The notes under the pieces: model-generated
Told to the model about the DNA's origin: nothing
Databases searched by the model: none
The model's input: only the letters and a program-made list of their open reading frames with translations
Shown: in pieces, positions 7,533 to 14,821 of the stretch
Numbering within the stretch: position 1 is the stretch's first letter
Layout of the letters: the number at the start of each line of letters is the position of its first letter
Translations under genes and position numbers: made by a program
Source: Bacteroidales bacterium UBA4363
GTDB lineage: Bacteria > Bacteroidota > Bacteroidia > Bacteroidales > Paludibacteraceae
Length of the DNA: 17,509 bases
Assembly: GCA_002393965.1 (NCBI GenBank)
Contig: DGSL01000004.1
Location: forward strand, 1 to 17,509
Direction: 5' to 3'

Positions 7533-8471
7533 TCAATATAAATTGTTATAATATAAGTAAACCCCTCTACACAGTTCTTTACTAACACCAGTGTTTTTAT
7601 CTATATTTAATGTTGCTTTTAACTCATTAACTTGATAACCTTTGTCTAAATCTTTAATCGATTCATACATTTTGTGATATTGTAGAATTATCTCAAAACA
7701 ACCGATATGATTACCAGTGACAATTTTATCAAATTCTTGTACGATATCATATAATAAGGTAATATACTTATTGTACCTTTTAACTGATATTCTCTCTATG
7801 GGTTCAATCTCTATTCGATAGTATTGTTGAGACTTTTCAATATTTCTACCAAACGCATGACCAACAGCATTTCGTAAATTTCTAATATCTTCAAGTTGTT
7901 TAATATTGTTTGCTATTATAGGCATAGCACCAAATAACTTCTCAATATGACAAAGACGGCTACTCCATGTATCCTTTGTGCACTTTTTAATGTGATCGGC
8001 AATAACATTTTCGTCAACTTTGTTTCCTGATTTTAGTAATTTGATACCATCAATTTGATGAGAAGCCCCCATTATTATGCCAGGGTCGGATTCAATAGAC
8101 TCTCTAATTATGCTAGCCATATATATTTCAACATTTGAACACATAGACATCAATAGACTTAATCTCATCCAATTAGCAAATTCCTTACTATTATTCACCC
8201 ATTGCTTGACTGTTAGAACCTTATTATTCTCTGCCAAACCATAGTCAAAAGCAGGAGATTCCCAAGTTGCACCTAATTTTCTCAAGTTTGAACATATAAA
8301 GGAAAAAGAGCTTTCGTATGAGATAACCAATGAACGTACTTCGTTATCACTTTCCTTAAAGATTCTATAAGGAAGAGAATGTGGATAAGGTGATGACCAC
8401 CTATCAAATGAAATATTTGACCATTTACCAGCCATTTGTTTATAATTTCTGTTGATTAAATTATTATTCAT
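7533..8471 (-). CDS. HEPN-like protein (candidate RNase) between hsdS and hsdR
   Basis: I do not recognise the whole 312-aa protein. Residues 193-208 read EDIRNLRNAVGHAFG, in a predominantly helical protein; R200-N-A-V-G-H205 fits the R-x4-6-H motif of HEPN domains, many of which are RNases in toxins, abortive infection systems and anticodon nucleases. The helices around 99-125 (WMRLSLLMSMCSNVEIYMAS) fit the other part of such a bundle. No ATPase, membrane or secretion signal is seen. The ATG overlaps the stop of the upstream hsdS (ATGA), and hsdR starts 9 bp downstream, so expression should be tied to the restriction operon. The gene is clearly more A+T-rich than hsdR and the hsdM pair, which suggests separate acquisition. 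A non-enzymatic HEPN scaffold is also possible. Confidence 0.6.
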   Translation of the reverse strand: MNNNLINRNYKQMAGKWSNISFDRWSSPYPHSLPYRIFKESDNEVRSLVISYESSFSFICSNLRKLGATWESPAFDYGLAENNKVLTVKQWVNNSKEFANWMRLSLLMSMCSNVEIYMASIIRESIESDPGIIMGASHQIDGIKLLKSGNKVDENVIADHIKKCTKDTWSSRLCHIEKLFGAMPIIANNIKQLEDIRNLRNAVGHAFGRNIEKSQQYYRIEIEPIERISVKRYNKYITLLYDIVQEFDKIVTGNHIGCFEIILQYHKMYESIKDLDKGYQVNELKATLNIDKNTGVSKELCRGVYLYYNNLY

Positions 8472-9622
8472 CGATGAATCAAAAGTTTTGCGAAGTTCAA
8501 TCCTGATTTCAACCCGCCAGATTCTGATTTATCGGCCTGTCGGTAGATGGATTCAAACTCTTTCTGGCGTTCAATAGATACATCGGCAATAGGAATTAGC
8601 CAATACCTATCCATCTTTAAGTTTTGGATGCCAGTTGTCTTATTACCCATACTTCTTATCACGTTCTTGTTCATCTGATAATAGTTGAACAACGAATAGA
8701 ATAAGAAAAGAGAGTTGACACCTTCTTTACATCTGAGAAGCTGAGTAAAGTTGTTGAAAAGATACACTCCATCTTCCTCGAAATAAACGACTCTGCCGAC
8801 AGGATTATCATTTGTTCCACCTGAACGTTCTAGTATGATATCGCCTTTGGAAAGCTTCTTTTTCTCAACCTTAGCGTAATCGATGTCTCTTGTGACCACA
8901 TCAGATAAATCCAACTTACCACTATTAGTAAAGTTGGTTGTTCTAATCACCTTAACACCAGATCCATCTTTATCTTCTTGGCCCCATTCACCAGGAAAAG
9001 ATACATCAATAAAGTCTGTAAGTGGCTTTGTTGATTCAACAGTTCCAAACATCTCGATAAATTGCGATTTGCGCCCGTCAAATTCTGATTTATCGGCCTG
9101 TTCTGCAATGGTAACAAATTTGAGTTGTAAGTCTTCTGGAGGAAGAATCACTTTTATTTTTCGTAGGTCTTTTATGTTTATCTGCAATAGAGTCGTGCCG
9201 TAAGTGTTCTCTTTTATTTGAGTTTGCACATAATCTGATTTCATTTGATGAAACATAAAAGCCTTAGAAATATCCTTTTTAAACCATATAGGAACTATCC
9301 CTCTTGTAACATTACCTCCATTAAGTCTATTGGAAGCCATTGATAGTAAGCCTGTTGTACCTCGAACACAAAGCAATAGTTCTCCTCCTTTTAGTGTCGT
9401 ACGTTTATATGAATTCGCGATATCTACTGTCGTTTTTTTAAGACAGTCAGGCTCTACTATATCGGATACAAGATCAACAGGTCTAACAACAGGGATGCCA
9501 TCTTCAACACCTTCACCAGGTTGGACTATACCATAAGACAGAGAACAATCTTCAGACACAACATCTTCAAGATATTTTTCTTTCCAAGTGTTTTTAAAGA
9601 ACATCTCGATAAATTGCGACAT
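8468..9622 (-). CDS. hsdS: Type I specificity subunit HsdS, two target-recognition domains
   Basis: This subunit reads the DNA target for the Type I methylase and nuclease. The product is 384 aa from the ATG at 9622 (MSQFIEMFF). I prefer this to the ATG at 9658, which lies inside the recombinase gene: 9622 is 1 nt after the recombinase stop and places the shared SQFIEMF block at the terminus. TRD 1 spans about residues 8-172, then QADKSEFDGRKSQFIEMFG (175-193) forms the central conserved spacer, TRD 2 spans about 195-358, and QADKSE (362-367) begins the distal spacer. The last 17 residues depart from the expected FELRK ending because of a frameshift. The stop overlaps the start of the HEPN-like gene. 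Confidence 0.9.
   Translation of the reverse strand: MSQFIEMFFKNTWKEKYLEDVVSEDCSLSYGIVQPGEGVEDGIPVVRPVDLVSDIVEPDCLKKTTVDIANSYKRTTLKGGELLLCVRGTTGLLSMASNRLNGGNVTRGIVPIWFKKDISKAFMFHQMKSDYVQTQIKENTYGTTLLQINIKDLRKIKVILPPEDLQLKFVTIAEQADKSEFDGRKSQFIEMFGTVESTKPLTDFIDVSFPGEWGQEDKDGSGVKVIRTTNFTNSGKLDLSDVVTRDIDYAKVEKKKLSKGDIILERSGGTNDNPVGRVVYFEEDGVYLFNNFTQLLRCKEGVNSLFLFYSLFNYYQMNKNVIRSMGNKTTGIQNLKMDRYWLIPIADVSIERQKEFESIYRQADKSESGGLKSGLNFAKLLIHR
8521..8539. repeat. Direct repeat B, copy 3 (19 bp)
   Basis: ATTCTGATTTATCGGCCTG is identical to the inner 19 bp of the 23-bp repeat at 9078-9100 and 12261-12283. It encodes the QADKSE motif on the minus strand at the end of TRD 2. Confidence 0.85.
9042..9070. 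repeat. Direct repeat A, copy 2 (29 bp)
   Basis: These 29 bp are identical to 12729-12757 and contain the 20-bp core (positions 9048-9067) also present at 9600-9619. On the minus strand it encodes KSQFIEMFG, the segment joining two TRDs. All copies are in the same orientation. Confidence 0.92.
9078..9100. repeat. Direct repeat B, copy 2 (23 bp)
   Basis: Identical to 12261-12283 over 23 bp, encoding QADKSEF on the minus strand. It lies 7 bp from direct repeat A copy 2, so the two repeats bracket the spacer between TRDs. Confidence 0.92.
9600..9619. repeat. Direct repeat A, copy 3 (20-bp core)
   Basis: AACATCTCGATAAATTGCGA is shared with the 29-bp copies at 9042-9070 and 12729-12757. It encodes SQFIEMF at the start of the two-TRD hsdS, 4 bp from the recombinase stop codon. 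Confidence 0.9.
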
Positions 9623-9623
9623 A

Positions 9624-10610
9624 CTATCCAATGAATTTATGGTGAGACAACTTAACATTGTTCTGATTCACCATTGCGTACTGCAATGTTGTATCGAGAC
9701 TCTGATGGCCTAACAGATGCTGGACTTGCTCGATAGGCATTCCTTTGTCTATTGCCATTGTAGCAAGGGTACGACGGAACTTGTGAGGATGAACCTTTGG
9801 AATGTTCAACTCTCGTCCGAGCCGCCGAAGACGGATTTCAATACCACTTATTTCTAAGCGGTTGTTGGGAGCCAATAATGACACAAAGAGAGCTTCGTTT
9901 GTATCGGTACGGCTATTTACATACTTCTGAAGGTGTATCTTGGTACGGGCATCGAAGTAAACCTTTCGCTGCTTATCGCCCTTACCTGTAACAACACATT
10001 CTCTATTCTGGTAGTCAATATCACGTTTGTTGAGCCGTACCAGTTCGCCTACTCTCATTCCTGTGGAAGCGAGCAGATCTATTAGAGCAAGGTCACGTAT
10101 ATTGGAGCAATGGTCGCGCATCTGCTCTAAGGCTTCATCAGTATAGGTTTCCTTAACGGTCTTGCCAACTTTTACTTTGTGGATTCGACGTACTGGACTT
10201 TTGACGATGTAGTTCTCTTCTTCAAGCCAGGAGAAGAAGCTTGAAAGAATACGACGGATGTTGTCAACCGTCACCTTACTTGCACCACTTTCTTCCTGAT
10301 ATTGGTTCAAATAGCCTCGCAGATCATCGGTGGTGATATGCACGACTTCTTTCTCAATCTTCAAAAGCGCATTATTGATGGTGCTCTTGTAGTAGGAGAT
10401 TGACTTATCTGAGCACCCCTCAACCTTCTTGGCTGCAATGAAGTTGTTGATTAGCGTTTGGTTGTTACTTTCTGTATGCACAGATTCCTTTTTGGTCACG
10501 GAAACATTACGGAAGGTGTAATCAAGCACCTTTCGCAACTGGCTTAGCTGCTCGTTGTCAAGGACATTGAGCATCGCCTGTTCTATTTCATTAATTAAAT
10601 TGTCAATCAT
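9624..10610 (-). CDS. Tyrosine recombinase, probably shuffling hsdS cassettes
   Basis: The 328-aa protein has the two-domain layout of tyrosine recombinases. A SAM-like core-binding domain occupies about residues 50-135 (FIAAKKVEGCSDKS, then TVDNIRRILSSFFSWLEEENY). The catalytic domain holds all expected residues: Arg186 (TGMRVGEL), Lys210 (TGKGDKQRKV), His276 and Arg279 (HPHKFRR), His302 (LLGHQ) and nucleophile Tyr311. Nothing is missing, so it should be active. It sits between hsdS genes, 1 nt before the two-TRD hsdS, and repeats A and B lie at the TRD borders on both sides. Known Bacteroidales relatives next to hsdS invert specificity cassettes. XerD-like or element integrase roles are alternatives. 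Confidence 0.92.
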   Translation of the reverse strand: MIDNLINEIEQAMLNVLDNEQLSQLRKVLDYTFRNVSVTKKESVHTESNNQTLINNFIAAKKVEGCSDKSISYYKSTINNALLKIEKEVVHITTDDLRGYLNQYQEESGASKVTVDNIRRILSSFFSWLEEENYIVKSPVRRIHKVKVGKTVKETYTDEALEQMRDHCSNIRDLALIDLLASTGMRVGELVRLNKRDIDYQNRECVVTGKGDKQRKVYFDARTKIHLQKYVNSRTDTNEALFVSLLAPNNRLEISGIEIRLRRLGRELNIPKVHPHKFRRTLATMAIDKGMPIEQVQHLLGHQSLDTTLQYAMVNQNNVKLSHHKFIG

Positions 10611-10748
10611 ACTTTTATATGCTTTGGTTATTTAATTAACGTGACTGTTTCGTCTTTCTTCTATTAATGCATGTTTTTACTCTGCAAAAAGAAACTCTCT
10701 GATTATCATGTATTTATATTATTCTCGGATTTGCTCTGCAAATAAAAA
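10611..10748. promoter_or_regulatory. AT-rich gap with an imperfect 23-bp direct repeat upstream of the recombinase
   Basis: This 138-bp gap is the longest inside the main part of the island. 10677-10699 and 10731-10753 are direct repeats (TCTGCAAA core, four mismatches in 23), 54 bp apart, the second running into the 3' end of the ATPase gene. I see no clear TTTG/TAnnTTTG pair. It may hold the recombinase promoter or protein-binding sites. Confidence 0.35.
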
Positions 10749-12188
10749 CTATCCATAAAAAGGAATATAAGTCATATACTTCTTGGATGCAGTTTCAATA
10801 TCTGCAGGCTTAATCAATCCCGCATCCATTGTATCTGCTATAATACGGGATGCGACAGATGATTCATTTTTTGAGAGTTCAAATCTTTCTCTTACAGATT
10901 GATTGTTAATTTTATCTCCATCCTCATACATCAAACACGCATGTTGGTAGCATGCAGAAATCTTCTCCTGTTTGGTCATTTCTTTGAGACTTTTTTGAGG
11001 ATACATAAAAACTCTTGTATGTTGCTCACTTTTTGTGAACTTGACTGGAGGCAAAAACATTTTTTCAACCGCAGCTATAGCTCGGTCTATACCACTTCCT
11101 CGACGCTCGCAGATTCCAAGAGTGAACATCATTTGTGCCAATTGTTCATTTCTTGACTGAGGTGGTAGATCTATTAAGCGATTGATGTCATTAAGAGGAG
11201 CACCAGCGTTTGTAATCGAAATCCTATTTGTGAATATTTCGATAGTTACTGGCATACCAGTAATACCAAAATCTTGATGGACCAAAGCGTTGGCAACAAA
11301 TTCTCTAATTGCGACTTTCGGGTATGTTGGCACGTCTTCTCTTTTAACATCTATTTGTTCACTGCTCGTGTTACGCATAATGAAATCTATCAATCCATCA
11401 AATCCAACAGCATATCCATATGCACCATGTTGCTCAAATTCTTGTTGGCGATTATTCGTTCCAACATACTTGCGAACAATCACTTCGTGTCCAGACATAT
11501 TTGGAAAATCATGGAGTTGGTTAGCAAAGAGGATAGCTCCAAGGTTGGTAATACTCCACCTCGCCCCTGTCGGATTACAAAGATGATAATCAGTTAGTCT
11601 CTCAATAATAGAATCTGTTGATTGTGGAATATTTTTATCAAGTATTCTGTAGAGTGCCTTGTAATTCAACAAATCAAGCACTTGCTCCTTTGTCAAATTA
11701 TCCTTGGCAATTTGTTGTTCAAATGTCATGCCTTGCGAAGTCGCAATTAGAGCTTTTACTTGATTTCTTGACATTTTTACTGTTTGTCCAGCAGAACGGT
11801 AATATGAAGAATAAATATCTTTTCCACGTAAATGAACTGGTTTATCATTTTGTTCAGGAATGTAAATAAAAAGTAATGAATGTCCCTCAAAGCTCATCAC
11901 AGAATGCTCGACAGGAATAGCATAAACCAGATTGTTTTGTGCAATGTTTCCTAGAGTTTGAACTATTCTGTCAATCTCCTCTTTTGTCAAATCAAAACAT
12001 GTACCATCATTGTGTACGCCATATACAAGAATTCCTCCACCTTTCATATTTGCAAAGGCAGAAAGATGTTGGGCTAGTCGATCTGTTTTATCCGAAAGAC
12101 CACTCTTCCAGTCCAATTCATTTAGTTCAGAAGGAATAGGATATAGGCTATCCTTTAATATCTTTATAGCTTTTTCTTTCCAATCCAT
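10749..12188 (-). CDS. ATP-binding protein with AlbA_2 (Schlafen-like) and HATPase domains
   Basis: The 479-aa protein belongs to the widespread family of predicted ATP-binding regulators (COG2865-like). The N-terminal AlbA_2 domain covers about residues 15-140: ELDWKSG (24-30), LSAFANMKGGGILVYGV (42-58) and IYSSYYRSAGQTVKMS. The HATPase-like part has REFVANALVHQDF (295-307, with Glu296 and Asn300 as the N-box) and NAGAP (327-331), followed by ERRGSGIDRA (361-370). The tail (about 400-479) looks like a winged helix. Such proteins are often encoded in or beside Type I restriction loci (the Campylobacter rlo/mlo genes are a described parallel), but their role is not settled. It lies 14 bp after the split hsdS, on the segment bounded by repeats A, and is A+T-rich. 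Confidence 0.85.
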   Translation of the reverse strand: MDWKEKAIKILKDSLYPIPSELNELDWKSGLSDKTDRLAQHLSAFANMKGGGILVYGVHNDGTCFDLTKEEIDRIVQTLGNIAQNNLVYAIPVEHSVMSFEGHSLLFIYIPEQNDKPVHLRGKDIYSSYYRSAGQTVKMSRNQVKALIATSQGMTFEQQIAKDNLTKEQVLDLLNYKALYRILDKNIPQSTDSIIERLTDYHLCNPTGARWSITNLGAILFANQLHDFPNMSGHEVIVRKYVGTNNRQQEFEQHGAYGYAVGFDGLIDFIMRNTSSEQIDVKREDVPTYPKVAIREFVANALVHQDFGITGMPVTIEIFTNRISITNAGAPLNDINRLIDLPPQSRNEQLAQMMFTLGICERRGSGIDRAIAAVEKMFLPPVKFTKSEQHTRVFMYPQKSLKEMTKQEKISACYQHACLMYEDGDKINNQSVRERFELSKNESSVASRIIADTMDAGLIKPADIETASKKYMTYIPFYG

Positions 12189-12202
12189 ATTTATATCGTT
12201 TC

Positions 12203-12739
12203 CTAATTATTTATTAAACTCTTGATGACAGCATCTATTGCATCAATCGATTTACGAAGTTCAAATTCTGATTTATCGGCCTGATTGTAAATAGAAATAA
12301 ACTTTGTCAGTACCTCTCCTGATGGTAAAGGGATAGGTATACTATTAAGTTTGTCCTGATTCAACTTCGGCTGTGCCGTTCCTGTCAAATATTTGTCTAT
12401 TCTATTATAATTGAAATAGCATTCAACATATCTTTGCAAGATTGCATCCTTAAACCGCAACACGTGGGCGTGATTGTTCACCCACACCTTCCCAGATGAC
12501 GAAAATGCAATAGGGGTAACCCTGTCTTTGAGGTTTGCTCCATCCTCCGAGATAAGCAGTATATCATCATCAAAAATATAATCGCCCACATAATCCACTA
12601 TACCAGATGCCCCATAATATGGATATTGCCCGTCTACCCGATTCCCTGATTTGATGGGAATACGCATAGAGTCTAAGTTCTCTGAAATAGTTGTTAAGGT
12701 AACTGTATCATAATGGGGGGTATCAATCGTTCCAAACAT
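12203..12739 (-). CDS. hsdS: HsdS half subunit, C-terminal (one TRD)
   Basis: The 178-aa product has a single TRD with the classic YPYYGASGIVDYV (residues 39-51) and a WVNNHAHVLRF segment (86-96). It ends with a spacer QADKSEFELRK (153-163) and a short helix. It starts at the ATG inside the SQFIEMFG block. The frame cannot extend upstream, because TAA (12760-12758) lies directly before AAATCG. The ATG is within the 3' end of the preceding hsdS half (17-bp overlap), so translational coupling is plausible. The one-TRD length means it is half of a normal HsdS. It may act as a half-subunit beside the upstream half, or be silent until the frame is restored. Confidence 0.85.
   Translation of the reverse strand: MFGTIDTPHYDTVTLTTISENLDSMRIPIKSGNRVDGQYPYYGASGIVDYVGDYIFDDDILLISEDGANLKDRVTPIAFSSSGKVWVNNHAHVLRFKDAILQRYVECYFNYNRIDKYLTGTAQPKLNQDKLNSIPIPLPSGEVLTKFISIYNQADKSEFELRKSIDAIDAVIKSLINN
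12261..12283. repeat. Direct repeat B, copy 1 (23 bp)
   Basis: TCAAATTCTGATTTATCGGC followed by CTG, identical to 9078-9100 and matching 8521-8539 over 19 bp. It encodes QADKSEF in the half hsdS gene and is in the same orientation as the other copies. Confidence 0.92.
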
Positions 12740-13286
12740 CTCGATAAATTGCGATTTTTACCATTTCTTCAGTCGCAGCAAGCAGTTTCTTGTATGATTC
12801 CTTCAGACGATATGCCGCCCAAAGTTTATCTGCAAGAACCTTTTGTTCTGCGAGAGGTGGCAAATCAAATTCGTAGTCAGCAAGATCTGAGAATAGAACA
12901 TAAGGATTTGTTGATCCTTTAGAATGAGCTATTGACCAACGTGTAAATGCATCAGAAAGCATTATGAAAGGAAGTAGTCGATTATCAAATAATGCTTCGT
13001 CCTTGCTTTCAAGTACAAATGTTGTATTTGCGCAAATACCTTCGAAATCTGCGACGGCTACTTTCTTCAGATATGTCCTTCGTGATCCATATAATATTTG
13101 GCCTGGTTTGAAAATGCGTGTAAAAGCCGGCCCCACATCGTCAGTTTCAAAACTTCCATAACGATGTATTGTTAGATCCTCTGAATCCATATGGTCACCT
13201 GCAACGTAATGCTCATACGGATTGTTTGCCCTATCAACATTTATCTTAACATCTCGAACGATGTCACCAAACTTAACTATTGCCAT
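12723..13286 (-). CDS. hsdS: HsdS half subunit, N-terminal (one TRD), frameshifted at the repeat
   Basis: The 187-aa product begins MAIVKFGDIV and has one TRD (FKPGQILYGSRRTYLKKVAV is a typical core). A spacer follows (LPPLAEQKVLADKLWAAY), running into LLAATEEMVK. The last ten residues (IAIYRDVWND) are the SQFIEMFG sequence read in the wrong frame. With four rather than five A residues at 12755-12759, it would fuse to the next hsdS half to give a 360-aa two-TRD protein. The spacer differs from the ADKSEF type in the other hsdS genes, so the junction may be chimeric. It starts 1 nt after the upstream hsdM. It may function as a half-subunit. Confidence 0.85.
   Translation of the reverse strand: MAIVKFGDIVRDVKINVDRANNPYEHYVAGDHMDSEDLTIHRYGSFETDDVGPAFTRIFKPGQILYGSRRTYLKKVAVADFEGICANTTFVLESKDEALFDNRLLPFIMLSDAFTRWSIAHSKGSTNPYVLFSDLADYEFDLPPLAEQKVLADKLWAAYRLKESYKKLLAATEEMVKIAIYRDVWND
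12729..12757. repeat. Direct repeat A, copy 1 (29 bp)
   Basis: Identical to 9042-9070 over all 29 bp and to 9600-9619 over the 20-bp core. It spans the junction between the two hsdS halves, and its right end runs into the A5/T5 tract that carries the frameshift. Confidence 0.92.
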
Positions 13287-13287
13287 A

Positions 13288-14817
13288 TTATTCGATAATG
13301 TTTAAGAATTGATTAACTTGACTATGCATAATAACGGACTGATTGAGCCATTCTTTAATGGATTCATCATAATTGTATTGCTGTGTATTATCGGAGTTGA
13401 CTACATAGCTCTGAATACTAATCAAGGCTCGGTTTGACGAGATAGCAGCATTATCAACAACCTTGGCAAACCCATCGATGTCTATAAAAGCATTATAGGC
13501 ATCAACTATCTTTTTGATATGATGTTGTTCAAGATAACTTTCTGCATTCTTTCTCGTAACCTCATCCTTGGCATCAATAAAAAGCACTTTTCCCTTCCTA
13601 TCACTTGATTTCTTTTTTCGACATATAATGATACATGCCTCCATAGATGCATTGAAGAATAAGTTTGGCCCTAATCCTATTACACACTCCAAGAAGTCAA
13701 GTTTTATAAGTTCTTCGCGCATGGCTTGTTCTTCGTCGCGGAACAACACGCCATGAGGAAACAGAATAGCACATCTACCTGTTTTATCATCCATACTTGC
13801 AATAATATGCTGAAAGAACGCATAATCAGCCCGGCCTTGTGGCGGAGTACCCAGGAAGTTACGTCCCCACTTGTCATTCTGGAATGCCTCACGGTTCCAC
13901 GTCTTGATAGAGTACGGCGGATTAGCCAACACGATGTCAAACTTCCGCAGATGGCTACCATCTACAAAAGCCGGATGTGCCAGCGTATCTTCACGCACTA
14001 TGCTGAAGTCTTCCACACCATTCAGGTAGAGATTCATGCGGGCAATAGATGCAGTCAGTGTATTAATCTCCTGCCCGAACACTTTTACACCCTGCCAAGG
14101 CTGTCCCTTCTGACGAAGGAAGTCAAGACATTTCACAAGCATTCCACCAGAACCGCAAGTTGGGTCGTAGATACTTTCGTCGGGCTGTGGCTGTAGAATC
14201 TCTGCCATCAAAGTTACCACTGTGCGGTTGGTGTAGAACTCCTGTGCAGTATTGCCAGCATCGTCGGCGAATTTACCTACAAGGTATTCATAAGCCTGGC
14301 CCATTTCATCGGCTGGACATGATGAGAGTCCGAGATTATATCGAGAAAAATCCTCAATGAGAGAAGTGATGATATGGTCGGGCATCTTAGCTTTATTTGT
14401 CCATCCATCTTTTGGGCCGAAGATGCCATCCAGACCACCAATGACACGACCATCAGTTTCTTCGCCTGGATTGGCCTGTTCGATGGCAATGAACGCTTCA
14501 ACCAAGCGTTGTCCCACATTCTCCGTCACCTCGCGAACATCACGCCAATGAGCGCCATCAGGTATGCGGATGGCCAGTTCCTCGGCTTGCATACCAGCAT
14601 ATTCCTCACCTCCTTCTGCCACGAAGCCCTCGAACTGCTCATCATAGACATCGCTGATACGTTTGAAGAACAGCAGCGGGAAGATGTATTCCTTATAGCC
14701 GGCAGCGTCTATCTGTCCGCGCAGACGAGTGGCAGCACCCCAGAGGAACGATTTCAGTTCGTCCAATGAGATGGTCTCGTCTGCTCGACGGTATTGTGTA
14801 TTCTTATGCTCTTCCAT
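13288..14817 (-). CDS. hsdM: Type I methyltransferase subunit M (second of two)
   Basis: The 509-aa N6-adenine methyltransferase uses S-adenosylmethionine to methylate the sites chosen by HsdS. An N-terminal HsdM helical domain (LLFFKRISDVYDE, residues 48-60) is followed by the catalytic core: QEFYTN (192-197, motif X region), DPTCGSGGM (218-226, SAM binding) and NPPY (299-302, catalytic). The family usually has GEFYTP where this copy has QEFYTN. The C-terminal tail is shorter on Lys/Glu and ends in NQFLNIIE. It lies 4 bp after the other hsdM and 1 nt before the hsdS half. The two HsdM proteins share the same blocks but differ widely elsewhere, so they are not a recent duplication. Confidence 0.95.
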   Translation of the reverse strand: MEEHKNTQYRRADETISLDELKSFLWGAATRLRGQIDAAGYKEYIFPLLFFKRISDVYDEQFEGFVAEGGEEYAGMQAEELAIRIPDGAHWRDVREVTENVGQRLVEAFIAIEQANPGEETDGRVIGGLDGIFGPKDGWTNKAKMPDHIITSLIEDFSRYNLGLSSCPADEMGQAYEYLVGKFADDAGNTAQEFYTNRTVVTLMAEILQPQPDESIYDPTCGSGGMLVKCLDFLRQKGQPWQGVKVFGQEINTLTASIARMNLYLNGVEDFSIVREDTLAHPAFVDGSHLRKFDIVLANPPYSIKTWNREAFQNDKWGRNFLGTPPQGRADYAFFQHIIASMDDKTGRCAILFPHGVLFRDEEQAMREELIKLDFLECVIGLGPNLFFNASMEACIIICRKKKSSDRKGKVLFIDAKDEVTRKNAESYLEQHHIKKIVDAYNAFIDIDGFAKVVDNAAISSNRALISIQSYVVNSDNTQQYNYDESIKEWLNQSVIMHSQVNQFLNIIE

Positions 14818-14821
14818 CTTT

